Assembly (NCBI RefSeq): GCF_036053395.1
Contig: NZ_CP107942.1
Location: forward strand, 5,732,501 to 5,796,500
From: Actinoplanes sp. NBC_00393
GTDB lineage: Bacteria; Actinomycetota; Actinomycetes; Mycobacteriales; Micromonosporaceae
Length of the DNA: 64,000 nt
Direction: 5' to 3'
Below the pieces are notes generated by a model, which searched no databases, was not told the origin of the DNA, and saw nothing but the letters and a program-made list of their open reading frames with translations. The stretch's first letter is position 1. Each line of letters starts with the position of its first letter. Below, piece by piece: positions 34,229 to 42,774 of the stretch. A program made the position numbers and the translations under genes.

Positions 34229-36265
34229 GTGCCTCGACAGTCGCTCGCCGTCCACCTGAAGACTTTGACCAGACAGGAGCTCACCGAGCTGCTGTCCGCC
34301 CGGCGCGACGCAACCCTGGAGCCGGCGCCGAAGACGCTGCTGAAGCTCGCCGAGCGGCTGCTCACGCCGAGTTCACTCGCGGGTGCGATGAGCCTGCTCA
34401 ACCTGCCTCAACTGCAGGTGACGGAAGCGGCCGCGGCGCTCGGGGACGGGTTCACGCCGGTGGAGATGGCGGCGCTTCTAGGCGTACCGGAGAAGGATTT
34501 GACCGGCGTGCTCGCGGAACTCTGCGCGCTCGCGGTGATCTGGCCGCAGGCCGGCGGCTATGCCGCCGAGCATCTGACGGCGGTGTTGCCGAATCCGCTG
34601 GGTACCGGGCCGCGGGCTGGTGGGTTGCTGTTCTCGCTGACGATGCCGCAGCTGCGTCGCATCGCGCTGACCCTCGGGGTGCCGGACGAGCGCACCAAGC
34701 CGGCCATGATCGGTGCGCTGACGTCGTGGCTGGCGGTGCCGGAGAACGTGCGCGGCCTGGTCGCGCAGGCGCCGGCCCGGGTGCGTGAGACCCTCGGCCG
34801 GATCGCCCGGCGCCCGCCGGGGCCGTTCGGGATGCCGGGAATCATGTTCGGTACGCCGGCCGAGGTGCCGGAGTGGGCGGTCGACCGGGGCCTGGTGGTG
34901 CCGTCCGGCTGGGGCGACGGACAGATGCCGCGGGAGGTGGCGCTCGCCCTGCGGGCCGGAGACGCCGGGCTGTTCGATCCGCAGCCGCCGGCGGTGGATC
35001 CGGCGCCGGTCTCGGCCGAGCTGGTCGAACGGGAAGCGGCAGCCGCCGCGACCGACACCCTGGCGCTGATCACGGCGGTGTGCGGTGCGGTCGACCAGGC
35101 CCCGGTCGCGCTGCTCAAGACCGGTGGGCTCGGGGTGCGCGAGCTGCGGCGCCTCGCGAAGGCGTCGGGGCAGAGTGAGGAGCGCACGCGGTTCGCCATT
35201 GAGCTGATCACCGCGGGCGGTCTGGTCTCGCTGTCGGACGCAGGTGTCGCGCTGGCGGGTCCGTATGACGAGTTCGCGGCGGCGGACCCCGCGGACCAGT
35301 TGCTCGAGGTGATCCAGGACTGGCTGCAGATGCCCGCCTGCCCGCTGAGCGGTGTCGAGGAGCGAGCGCTGTACTGGAGCGAGGACGACGAGGCCGCGCT
35401 GACCGAGCTGCGATCGGCTCTGCTGCGGACGCTCGGCGCGGCGCTGCCGTCAGGTCAGGCCCTCGATCCCGTCGCCGCTGCTCGGCAGATCGTCTGGCAC
35501 CGGCCCACGGCGGCGGACATCGGACCGGCGTTGGACGAGTTCGTCGACGGTGTCTGGCGGGAAGCGCATCTGCTGGGCCTGTTGGCGCACGGGGCTGTCA
35601 CTGAGCTGTGCCGTCGGATCCTGGAGGGTTCGGCGGAGGCGGTTCGGCGGCAGGCCGCGACCATGGTGCCGGAGCCGCGTACGACGGTGCTGCTGCAGAA
35701 CGATCTCACCGCGGTGGCGACGGGTACGCCGTCGGCTGCGCTGCTGGCGCTGCTCGACGAGGTGGCCGATCCGGAGTCGCGCAGCGGGGCTTGGACCTGG
35801 CGATTCTCCCCCGGCTCGGTGCGGCGTGCGCTCGACGGCGGCGCTGACCCGCAGGAGCTGATCAGGCGGTTGGGTGAGATCGCTGAGGGTGGGCGGTTGC
35901 CGCAGCCGCTGACGTACCTGGTCAATGATGTGGCGCGGCGGCACGGTCAGGTGCAGGTTCGGCCGGTGGGCTGCTGCCTGTGCAGCGAGGATGAGGCTCT
36001 GCTGAGCGAGATCCTGGCGACCCGGTCGCTCAAGGCTCTGCAGTTGGTGCGGCTGGCGCCGACGGTGCTGGCCAGCGGCAAGCCGCAGGCCGAGACGTTG
36101 GTCGCGCTGCGTGCCGCCGGTTACGCGCCTTCTTCGGTACGCGCGGACGGCACCCCGGCCATCGAGGTGGCGAAGCAGCGCCGTCCCGTCGTTGATTCCG
36201 ATCCGGAGGAGCCGGCCGGATACCGGCTCGCTGATCCGGCGAAGCTCGCCCGGCTCCTGAACTGA
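34229..36265 (+). CDS. Helicase-associated protein of the Rv0862c-like (Helicase_C_3) type
   Basis: 678 residues from GTG 34229. Winged-helix-like segments and the C-terminal part (RTTVLLQNDLTAVATGTPS, then ELIRRLGEIAEGGRLPQPLTYLVNDVARRHGQVQV) match the actinobacterial family annotated as XPB/Ssl2-like helicase C-terminal or helicase-associated. No helicase Walker motifs are present, so it is not itself a helicase; DNA binding is inferred. It is often found next to the XPB-type helicase gene, which is not in this window. Confidence 0.75.
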   Translation: MPRQSLAVHLKTLTRQELTELLSARRDATLEPAPKTLLKLAERLLTPSSLAGAMSLLNLPQLQVTEAAAALGDGFTPVEMAALLGVPEKDLTGVLAELCALAVIWPQAGGYAAEHLTAVLPNPLGTGPRAGGLLFSLTMPQLRRIALTLGVPDERTKPAMIGALTSWLAVPENVRGLVAQAPARVRETLGRIARRPPGPFGMPGIMFGTPAEVPEWAVDRGLVVPSGWGDGQMPREVALALRAGDAGLFDPQPPAVDPAPVSAELVEREAAAAATDTLALITAVCGAVDQAPVALLKTGGLGVRELRRLAKASGQSEERTRFAIELITAGGLVSLSDAGVALAGPYDEFAAADPADQLLEVIQDWLQMPACPLSGVEERALYWSEDDEAALTELRSALLRTLGAALPSGQALDPVAAARQIVWHRPTAADIGPALDEFVDGVWREAHLLGLLAHGAVTELCRRILEGSAEAVRRQAATMVPEPRTTVLLQNDLTAVATGTPSAALLALLDEVADPESRSGAWTWRFSPGSVRRALDGGADPQELIRRLGEIAEGGRLPQPLTYLVNDVARRHGQVQVRPVGCCLCSEDEALLSEILATRSLKALQLVRLAPTVLASGKPQAETLVALRAAGYAPSSVRADGTPAIEVAKQRRPVVDSDPEEPAGYRLADPAKLARLLN

Positions 36266-36373
36266 TTCCCCGGTTTCTCGTCTCCTGCTTTTTGGCGGAC
36301 CGTTTGTCCGTCGCCGTTGATCAGTTGCTCCGTTATCCGGTAGCCGATCATCGGAATCGTCTTGGAGGCGCAC

Positions 36374-37804
36374 GTGCAGAGTGTCGATGGCTGGCGCCTG
36401 CTGCGATTGCTCGGGAAGGGCGGCCAAGCAACCGTCTATCTGGGCGAAGACCCCGACGGCCAATTGGCGGCCGTCAAGATCTTCGACCTCAGCAACTACA
36501 CCGGGGATGACCTGGCCAGGCGAAAAGCCCAGCTGGCGAGGGAAGTGGAGAGCGCCCGGAAAGTACCGCGACTCTGCACGGCCCACATTCTCGACGTCGG
36601 ATTGGACCATGACCCGCCGTACATCGCCACCGAGTACATCGATGGCGTGACCCTCTTCGAAAAGGTTGACCGAGACGGACCGCTCACGGGTGCGGACCTG
36701 GATCAGCTCACCGCGCACACCGCCGAGGTGCTGCGGGCCACCCATGCGGCCGGGGTCATCCACCGGGATTTCACTCCGAACAACGTCATGTACCGCAACG
36801 GCATCGGATGGGTGGTCATCGACTTCGGCATCGCCCGTATCTATGACGGCCTGCAGACCCGGACCACAGCCCGGCACGGCACTCCGCCTTACGTGGCTCC
36901 GGAGCACTTCGTGGGCCGGAAAAGTCCCGAGGTGGACATCTTCGCCTGGGCCTCCACCATGGTTTTCGCGGCTACCGGCCACCACGCTTTCGACGGCGAG
37001 TCACCCGCCGAGGTCTACCAGAAGATATTGGAGGTGCGGCCCGACCTGTCCGATGTCCCGGAAAGCCTCCTCCCGATCATCAGGCGTTGCCTGCAGCGGG
37101 ATCCGCGGGCCCGGCCGACAGCCGAGGAACTGGTCAGACACCTGCGCGGAGAACTCGCGGTGGCAACGCGACAGGCGCCACCCTCGGATACCCCGCACAC
37201 CACCATCGCCGAGCCTCCGATCGCCGTGATACCCCGGCCGAGGCGCCTGGTCGCTGCGTTACTGGCCATCGCCACGCTGATTCCGATGTCTTTCCTGAAC
37301 AGTTCCGGCTCGACGATCGGCGCTCCGGCCGAAAGCGTGCCGCCCGCGATCGAAGACGTCGCGGCCAGCATGCCGGCCGACATGCAGCAGTTGATCCTCG
37401 GCTGGGCGGGCAAGGCGTGCCGGCACGATTCTCCGGAGCCCGACCAGTCGGACAAGTGGACGTGCGAGAACGGGCCGATCGACGCGTACGTCATTCGCTA
37501 TTTCGACGCCGCGGCACTCGACGCCGCCCGCGGCGATGTGGAACGCCTGCAGCGCGCCTCGCCGAAGAATGTCGTCTGGCGGGCGAAAACCGCGGTGAGT
37601 TCCCGCGGCGTCCGCGGGCCGTACATCGAATACGTGGTGAAGATAAAGGACCAGGACGGCGGGGAGACGGCCGCCCGCGCCTGGTTCGACGACGGCGGCG
37701 TACTCGCTCTGATCATCAGCACGCCACTGGACATCAACGCGGCCGACTCCCGCAACCGGGTCTTCAAAGCCTGTAGATCGCTGGGGTACCGCATGGTGTC
37801 GTGA
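36374..37804 (+). CDS. Membrane Ser/Thr protein kinase (Hanks type)
   Basis: 476 residues. GTG 36374-36376 is chosen over TTG 36362 because GGAGG (36364-36368) is spaced 5 bases before it. The kinase domain is complete: GKGGQATVYLG loop, Lys 35 in AAVKIFD, Asp 132 in HRDFTPNN, Asp 150 in DFG, APE. A membrane segment near 289-306 leads to an outer domain with two Cys (GKACRHD, WTCENG). It precedes the toxin module by 50 bases and may sense the same envelope signals. Confidence 0.85.
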   Translation: MQSVDGWRLLRLLGKGGQATVYLGEDPDGQLAAVKIFDLSNYTGDDLARRKAQLAREVESARKVPRLCTAHILDVGLDHDPPYIATEYIDGVTLFEKVDRDGPLTGADLDQLTAHTAEVLRATHAAGVIHRDFTPNNVMYRNGIGWVVIDFGIARIYDGLQTRTTARHGTPPYVAPEHFVGRKSPEVDIFAWASTMVFAATGHHAFDGESPAEVYQKILEVRPDLSDVPESLLPIIRRCLQRDPRARPTAEELVRHLRGELAVATRQAPPSDTPHTTIAEPPIAVIPRPRRLVAALLAIATLIPMSFLNSSGSTIGAPAESVPPAIEDVAASMPADMQQLILGWAGKACRHDSPEPDQSDKWTCENGPIDAYVIRYFDAAALDAARGDVERLQRASPKNVVWRAKTAVSSRGVRGPYIEYVVKIKDQDGGETAARAWFDDGGVLALIISTPLDINAADSRNRVFKACRSLGYRMVS

Positions 37805-37856
37805 GTTATCCACAGGCCCGTCCGGAGCCCTTTGATCGATGCAAGGATGTCGATTC

Positions 37857-38216
37857 ATGAGGGACATCGATGCGGCTGAGGATTGGCTCGACACCTGGAC
37901 CGCCGGCGTCAACGACCGGGCCGCCCGCGCTGCCCAACTGGCACGGCGAGTGTCCGACCTGACCGCCCGGGCCCGCAGCCACGACGGCTCCATCACGGTG
38001 GTCGTCGGCGCCAACGGCCAGGTTCTCGACCTGGAACTCGACGACCGCCTCCGCGAGCTGAGCCGGCAGATCCTCCGGGTGATGCGCGAGGCCCAGCACC
38101 GGCTCAACGATCAGGTGGCCCGGCAGGTCGAGGAGACCGTCGGCGCTGACTCCGAGACCGGCCGGGCCGTCCTGGACGCCTTCGCCCGCCGATTCCCCGA
38201 ACCCGATGGCCGCTGA
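37857..38216 (+). CDS. YbaB/EbfC-like protein of a type VII secretion locus
   Basis: 119 residues from ATG 37857-37859 with AAGGATG upstream. Central ARSHDGSITVVVGANGQVLDLELDD is the YbaB/EbfC-like core. Such genes commonly precede EspC/WXG100 and polymorphic toxin genes in actinobacteria. It overlaps the next gene by 11 bases. A DNA-binding or chaperone role is possible; not proven. Confidence 0.7.
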   Translation: MRDIDAAEDWLDTWTAGVNDRAARAAQLARRVSDLTARARSHDGSITVVVGANGQVLDLELDDRLRELSRQILRVMREAQHRLNDQVARQVEETVGADSETGRAVLDAFARRFPEPDGR

Positions 38217-38517
38217 GCAGATGCGGCTGCCGGTCGAGGCAGTCCACCAGCATGCGGCTTCCGTCCGCGAGATCAGCGACAAGATGTTGGAGGCGCGGGC
38301 GGCGGCCGGGCACGTGGCGATGAACCCGCAGGCGTACGGCCAACTGTGCCAATTCCTGCCCGCAGTACTGGACACGGTCTTCGACGCCGCGGTCGCCGCG
38401 ATGACCGGCAGCGTAGAGGCCCTGCACGAAACCGCCACCAGCCTGCGACTCGTCGCCCTGACCGCCGAGCGTGTCGACGAGTCGGCCGCCCGCAGCATCA
38501 GCACCGCGGCCTCATGA
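38206..38517 (+). CDS. EspC/WXG100-like type VII secretion partner protein
   Basis: 103 residues, all helical. Helical layout with LPVEAVHQHAASVREISDKM and a central turn NPQAYG matches ESX EspC-type proteins (PF10824-like) that form a helical pair with an exported toxin. No signal peptide. The stop overlaps the next ATG as ATGA, so it is coupled to the toxin gene. Confidence 0.72.
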   Translation: MAAEQMRLPVEAVHQHAASVREISDKMLEARAAAGHVAMNPQAYGQLCQFLPAVLDTVFDAAVAAMTGSVEALHETATSLRLVALTAERVDESAARSISTAAS

Positions 38518-39752
38518 CCAGCACGCTGATCGAGGCGCCCCGCGACTCGACAACCGGCTTGACCGGGATCGGCCTGGCTTCAGACATTCAGCAGCTCGCC
38601 GACGGCATCCGCAGCAACAGCTGGGTCGACGCGACACTCGGCGGTGTCGGCGCGTCCCTGGAAGGGCTGTCGCTCGCGATCGATCCACTGGGAACGCTGG
38701 CGGCGTGGGGCGTGGCCTGGCTGATCGAGCACGTGCAGCCATTGCAGGACGCCTTGGACAAGCTGGCCGGCGACGCAGACGACATCGCCGCACATGCCGC
38801 CACATGGAAGAACGTCGCCGCTTTCACCGACACCGCCCGAGCCGAGTACGCGGCCAGCCTCCGCGCCGAGGTAGCCGGCTGGTTCGGCTCTTCAGGCGAC
38901 GCGTACCGAACCCACGCAGGCGACCACCTCTCCCTGCTGGAAGGCATAACCCTCGCAGCCGGCGGCATCTCCTACGCAGTCGAAGGCGCCGGCCTGCTGG
39001 TAGCCCTGGTCCGCGGCATCGTCCGGGATCTGATCGCCGAGTTCATCGCCACGCTGGCGGTGCGGTTGCCACAGTGGCTGGCCGCCGAGGGCCTGACCCT
39101 CGGCCTGGCAACCCCGTTCGTAGCCGGCCAGGTAGCAGCCCTGGTCTCGAAGTGGGTCGACAAGATCCAGCACTTCATCCGGGGCCTGCTGTCCAGCCTC
39201 CGCAAGCTGCTACCCAGCGTGGACGGGCTTCGGAATGCCCTCGACCAGCTCCGCATGTACAGCGAGCGGCTGGCACGATCCAACGCCACGGGCGACGGCC
39301 GAAACCCGGAGCCGGCGAGCACCTCACCCTCCGGCCCTCCGGACCCGGAACGAACTCCTCGCGGCGACAGAACCGAGGCCCATCCGACCCGGATCAATGA
39401 CCGCGGTAAACGACGGGAGAACGAGTCGGCGGACGCCCTGGTCCGGCACGGCTACGACGTCGAGCAGAACCCCGTCCCGAAGGTGAACGGCAAGGCGCCG
39501 GATTACAAGATCGAAGGTGAGTACTTCGATTGCTACGCTCCGACGAGCGAGAACATCGATCAGATCCGGAAGATTCTGAGCCGGAAGGTCTCCCAGGATC
39601 AGGCAGAACGTCTCATCCTCAATCTCGAGGACACGCCATGCACGGCGGATGAGGTGGCGGATCTGTTGCGGAGGCGGCCGATCGAGAATCTGAAGGAAAT
39701 AATCGTCGTCAAGGACGACCAGGTGACTCCCTTCTATCCCTTTGGCGAGTGA
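38514..39752 (+). CDS. Type VII-exported polymorphic toxin with CdiA-type nuclease C-terminus
   Basis: 412 residues. An N-terminal long helical domain (about 1-200) is of the WXG100/LXG-like type and includes the sequence WFGSSGDAYRTHAGDHL. A hydrophobic segment (about 140-215) and a Pro/Ser/Arg linker follow. The C-terminal about 120 residues (GKRRENESADALVRHGYD, VEQNP, NGKAPDYKIEGEYFDCYAPT) match the CdiA C-terminal tRNase-type nuclease fold with Glu, Asp and Lys in the E...D-x-K positions. It is followed 7 bases later by immunity genes. Activity is inferred. Confidence 0.82.
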   Translation: MTSTLIEAPRDSTTGLTGIGLASDIQQLADGIRSNSWVDATLGGVGASLEGLSLAIDPLGTLAAWGVAWLIEHVQPLQDALDKLAGDADDIAAHAATWKNVAAFTDTARAEYAASLRAEVAGWFGSSGDAYRTHAGDHLSLLEGITLAAGGISYAVEGAGLLVALVRGIVRDLIAEFIATLAVRLPQWLAAEGLTLGLATPFVAGQVAALVSKWVDKIQHFIRGLLSSLRKLLPSVDGLRNALDQLRMYSERLARSNATGDGRNPEPASTSPSGPPDPERTPRGDRTEAHPTRINDRGKRRENESADALVRHGYDVEQNPVPKVNGKAPDYKIEGEYFDCYAPTSENIDQIRKILSRKVSQDQAERLILNLEDTPCTADEVADLLRRRPIENLKEIIVVKDDQVTPFYPFGE

Positions 39753-39759
39753 GATGTAG

Positions 39760-40221
39760 ATGGCCGTTGAATACGATCTGGAGAGCGACACTCAGGCCGA
39801 AATCACTGAGATTCGAGCTTTCCTGGAGACAGCCCTGGGTGGGGACCCCAGCCCGGACGGCACCGTGTTCTGCCAGGGAATGTATGTGATGTCAACCCGG
39901 ATCGCTCCTGATGAGGAACGGTCGACGGCAGAGCTCACCGGCTTCACACACCGCATCACCGTCACGTTCCGGTTCGCCAATCTGGCGACGCCTGATGTGC
40001 GGGACCGCAACACCGCGCTGATGGTCAAGTCAGTCATCGCCTTCTCCGAACGATTTGGTGGCAGCGGCCTCCTGCTCTTCAACGGCGAGCGTGCGGTCGC
40101 TCAGTGGACACCGGACGGACTTGTCTTCGACAGCGGCTGGGAGGACTGGACGGAGGTGGCGGCCGTCATTCCGCTTCTCGCCGGCCACACCATGCGCGCC
40201 CTGCCGCAGCCGTTCTTGTGA
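39760..40221 (+). CDS. SitI3-family immunity-like protein 1
   Basis: 153 residues, 7 bases after the toxin stop, in the position of a cognate immunity gene. Shares TVFCQGMYV, LLLFNGERAVAQWTPD and RALPQPFL with the SitI3-like protein at 33705. Soluble. It probably binds and blocks the nuclease domain of the preceding toxin. Confidence 0.75.
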   Translation: MAVEYDLESDTQAEITEIRAFLETALGGDPSPDGTVFCQGMYVMSTRIAPDEERSTAELTGFTHRITVTFRFANLATPDVRDRNTALMVKSVIAFSERFGGSGLLLFNGERAVAQWTPDGLVFDSGWEDWTEVAAVIPLLAGHTMRALPQPFL

Positions 40222-40236
40222 GCGACGGAGTTCGTC

Positions 40237-40680
40237 ATGGCGATCGAATACACGTATTACGGAGCAGCGGCTCTCGGCACGGAGGCTCTGCAGAATCTGC
40301 TGTTCACCGCGATCGGAGGTCAACCGGCGGCGCACGGCTGGTTGGTGCACGACGGTTTGACGATCGCGCCTTTCCACGTTGATCCTGGCGAGGAGGCGAT
40401 CGCAGCCAAGCGGCTCGGCTTCGCCCATCGCGTGACGGTGTGCTTCCGTTTCCCGTCGGCTCACATGGGCCTGCAAGCGCCGAACATCGCGCTGATGGTT
40501 CGCGCTGTGCTGTCGATCTTCGAGCAGACCGGAGCCGACGGTGTCCTGCTGTTCAACGGGGAGGAGGCGGTCCTGCGGTGTGTGGACGGCGAGGTCCTCG
40601 CCTCCGCGGACTGGCAGGCGTGGGAGGGGTTTGCCGAGGTGACGGAGTTGATGGCTGACGTTCGAACCGCACCGCTCTGA
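40237..40680 (+). CDS. SitI3-family immunity-like protein 2
   Basis: 147 residues, third in a row of toxin and immunity genes. Begins MAIEYTYYGAAALG and shares NIALMVRAVLSI and GVLLFNGEEAVL with its neighbour and with 33705. It is more divergent and lacks the QWTPD motif, so it may be an orphan immunity protein against another toxin variant. Confidence 0.7.
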   Translation: MAIEYTYYGAAALGTEALQNLLFTAIGGQPAAHGWLVHDGLTIAPFHVDPGEEAIAAKRLGFAHRVTVCFRFPSAHMGLQAPNIALMVRAVLSIFEQTGADGVLLFNGEEAVLRCVDGEVLASADWQAWEGFAEVTELMADVRTAPL

Positions 40681-40694
40681 TAGCGCGAAGCAGG

Positions 40695-40708
40695 GTGGAG
40701 CGCTCCCA
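40695..40708. promoter_or_regulatory. CebR-like operator upstream of the pectate lyase
   Basis: GTGGAGCGCTCCCA contains the perfect palindrome GGAGCGCTCC (40697-40706) and matches 12 of 14 bases of the CebR consensus TGGGAGCGCTCCCA, a LacI-family repressor site of cellulose and plant-sugar genes. Confidence 0.55.
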
Positions 40709-40740
40709 AAGCTCTCATCAGGCGTAAACCAGACAGCGTC

Positions 40741-40769
40741 TTGTCAACGCATCGAGGTCGTTCTATCGT
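40741..40769 (+). promoter_or_regulatory. Promoter of the pectate lyase gene
   Basis: TTGTCA (40741-40746) and TATCGT (40764-40769) are separated by exactly 17 bases, giving a sigma70-like promoter 67 bases before the start codon. Confidence 0.6.
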
Positions 40770-40774
40770 CGCCA

Positions 40775-40788
40775 GGAAAGCGCTTTCC
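40775..40788. promoter_or_regulatory. LacI-family operator at the pectate lyase start site
   Basis: GGAAAGCGCTTTCC is a perfect 14-bp palindrome of the AAAGCGCTTT type bound by LacI-family regulators. It sits where transcription from the preceding promoter should begin, the position expected for repression. Confidence 0.65.
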
Positions 40789-40835
40789 CCCCGCTTGAAG
40801 GCGCGCCCACATCCCCACACGAAGGTGAGACTCTG

Positions 40836-42059
40836 ATGAGACGACCCGTCGTCCTACGGCTGCTGGCCGTAGGAGCTACCGCGGCCACGGCCGCCGCGAT
40901 CATGGTGGCGATGCCGTCGCCGCACGCGTCGGCGGCTGACAACCTGAGCCTCGGCGCCGGCGCTGACGGCTCCAGCAAGGCGAGCGGCACCAGCTACGGC
41001 AATGTCAGGGACGGCAACACCGGCACCTACTGGTCACCGAACAGTTCCACCGGCTATGTCTCGGTCAAGTGGGGCAGCGCCACGACGGTGTCGAGCGCTG
41101 TCATCAAGCAGGCCTCCGGCGGTGGCTCGATCAGCGCCTGGCGGGTGCTCAACGCTGACAACGGCAACGTTCTGGCCAGCGGCAGCGGCAGCCCGAGCAC
41201 CATCAACTTCTCGTCGACGTCGCTGAAGAAGCTGACCTTCGACATCACCAGCGCGTCCGGCGCGCCGCGGATCGCCGAGTTCGAGACGTACTCCAGCGGC
41301 GGCTCGACCCCGACCACCAGCCCGACCGCGGGCCCGACCAGCAGCCCGACGGCGAACCCGACGCCGACCGGCGGGACGGGCACGCCGAACGGTCAGTGGC
41401 CGAGCTCGGCCGGCACGGTGTCGATCTCCGGCACGGTGAATGTGTCGGGCACGTTCGACGGTGGCATGAAGACCTACTGCTGCATCGGTGACGGGTCGCA
41501 GAGCGAGTCCCAGGACCCGATGTTCAAGATTGCCAACGGTGGCACCCTGCAGAACGTGATCCTCGGCTCCCCGGCCGGTGACGGCGTGCACTGCGAGGGC
41601 ACCTGCACGATCCGCAACGTGTGGTGGAACGACATCGGCGAGGACGCGGCGACCTTCAAGGGCACGACTGGCGGCACCAGCTACGTGATCGGCGGCGGTG
41701 CGCGCAACGGCAGTGACAAGACGTTCCAGCACAACGGCAACGGCACGGTCAGCATCTCGGGCTTCTACCTGACCGGCTCCGGCAAGCTGTACCGCGGCTG
41801 CGGCAACTGCTCCACGTCGCACCAGCGCCACGTGAAGATCGACAACGTGCTGCTGAACAACATCGACATGGTTGCCGGCATCAACAGCAACTGGGGCGAC
41901 ACGGCCACCATCACCCGCGTCACGATCAGCGGCAGCTCGGACGTGACGGTCTGTGGCAAGTACAAGGGTGTCGCCAAGGGCAGCGAGCCGAGTTACCTCG
42001 GCGAGGGCTGGAACGACGCCAACTGCAAGGTCACCCAGAGCGACATCACCTACAAGTAA
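40836..42059 (+). CDS. Secreted pectate lyase, PL3 family, with N-terminal carbohydrate-binding-like module
   Basis: 407 residues with a signal peptide (cleavage near ASAADN, about 34). A discoidin/CBM-like domain (about 36-150, DGNTGTYWSPNSSTGYVSVKWG) is joined by a Thr/Pro linker to the catalytic beta-helix (about 190-407). PL3 signatures are visible: GDGSQSESQDPMFKIANGG, GSPAGDGVHCEG and WWNDIGEDAATFKG. The enzyme cleaves polygalacturonan outside the cell. Controlled by two LacI-type operators. Confidence 0.88.
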   Translation: MRRPVVLRLLAVGATAATAAAIMVAMPSPHASAADNLSLGAGADGSSKASGTSYGNVRDGNTGTYWSPNSSTGYVSVKWGSATTVSSAVIKQASGGGSISAWRVLNADNGNVLASGSGSPSTINFSSTSLKKLTFDITSASGAPRIAEFETYSSGGSTPTTSPTAGPTSSPTANPTPTGGTGTPNGQWPSSAGTVSISGTVNVSGTFDGGMKTYCCIGDGSQSESQDPMFKIANGGTLQNVILGSPAGDGVHCEGTCTIRNVWWNDIGEDAATFKGTTGGTSYVIGGGARNGSDKTFQHNGNGTVSISGFYLTGSGKLYRGCGNCSTSHQRHVKIDNVLLNNIDMVAGINSNWGDTATITRVTISGSSDVTVCGKYKGVAKGSEPSYLGEGWNDANCKVTQSDITYK

Positions 42060-42075
42060 CAGGCACTTCCTGAGG

Positions 42076-42106
42076 AGGGGCGCCCACCAGAAAGGTGGGC
42101 GCCCCT
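42076..42106 (+). terminator. Terminator of the pectate lyase gene
   Basis: A perfect 13-bp stem (AGGGGCGCCCACC at 42076-42088 with its complement at 42094-42106) and loop AGAAA, 16 bases after the stop, followed by TCAT. Confidence 0.8.
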
Positions 42107-42340
42107 TCATGTCCCGGCGACACAGAAAATCTGGGCTCGCGGGACTAGACTTATTGCCGGTCGCTGGTTAGAGTTCTTCTTGTTGACAACAGAGATCGTT
42201 GAAGACGCTGACGATTTTGGCTGAGCGTCAAGCAGGGCCCGGAGGTTCGTGGCTCGCTCAGCCAGGCGGTGGAGATCGATCACCACCGCAGAAGTTGCTG
42301 AGAGAAGGCGGGGCCGAGGCAAGTTCAGGGCCCCGCCTGG
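42107..42340. other. Region without a clear gene before the 15-bp repeats
   Basis: This stretch and the one after the repeats (42460-42729) hold overlapping open frames on both strands, the longest on plus being 42249-43145 and 42199-42717. None has a convincing start or homologue. The plus frame of about 42530-42720 (reading EADTAVPIEREVVSGHAYA) looks the most protein-like and may be a remnant gene. Confidence 0.35.
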
Positions 42341-42459
42341 CAAGACAGCAAGAGGCAAGACAGCAAGAGGCAAGACAGCAAGAGGCAAGACAGCAAGAGG
42401 CAAGACAGCAAGAGGCAAGACAGCAAGAGGCAAGACAGCAAGAGGCAAGACAGCAAGAC
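42341..42459 (+). repeat. Tandem 15-bp repeat, seven full units and a partial eighth
   Basis: CAAGACAGCAAGAGG repeats exactly from 42341 with period 15 (units at 42341, 42356, 42371, 42386, 42401, 42416 and 42431), and a last unit (42446-42459) ends CAAGAC. No point differences occur between the seven units. In frame on plus it reads KTARG or QQEAR; on minus it reads repeated LASCC or VLPLA. Exact copies suggest recent slippage. Confidence 0.9.
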
Positions 42460-42729
42460 AGCTCGCCGCACGTGTGCGAGGCCATGAAGTCGCGTGGGGC
42501 CTCCCGCACCGGCGAGCAGCACCACAGGTATCGGAAACCGAGGAAAGGGAGGTCCGGACACCGTTGGATCGCCCGCCACCCGACCGCATGCAAGTCGTGG
42601 AGGCGGACACCGCAGTTCCCATCGAACGAGAGGTGGTCTCCGGTCACGCTTATGCGATCCTCGCACCCGAAGCCGTCAGCGACGGCCGGTGCGGATACGA
42701 ACAGATGGTGTTTCTGACCCGTAAACCCT

Positions 42730-42757
42730 GGGCCCCGGCGCTTGCGCGCCGGGGCCC
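42730..42757 (+). terminator. Strong GC hairpin upstream of the MerR-like gene
   Basis: GGGCCCCGGCGC (42730-42741) pairs perfectly with 42746-42757 around loop TTGC, a 12-bp stem. It lies just upstream of the MerR-like gene ribosome binding site and probably ends transcription of an upstream unit. Confidence 0.65.
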
Positions 42758-42774
42758 TCGTCACGGAGGTGTGA

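Noticed and set aside
42341..42459. Possible CRISPR array
   Set aside because: The 15-bp units are contiguous with no spacers and no cas genes are nearby.
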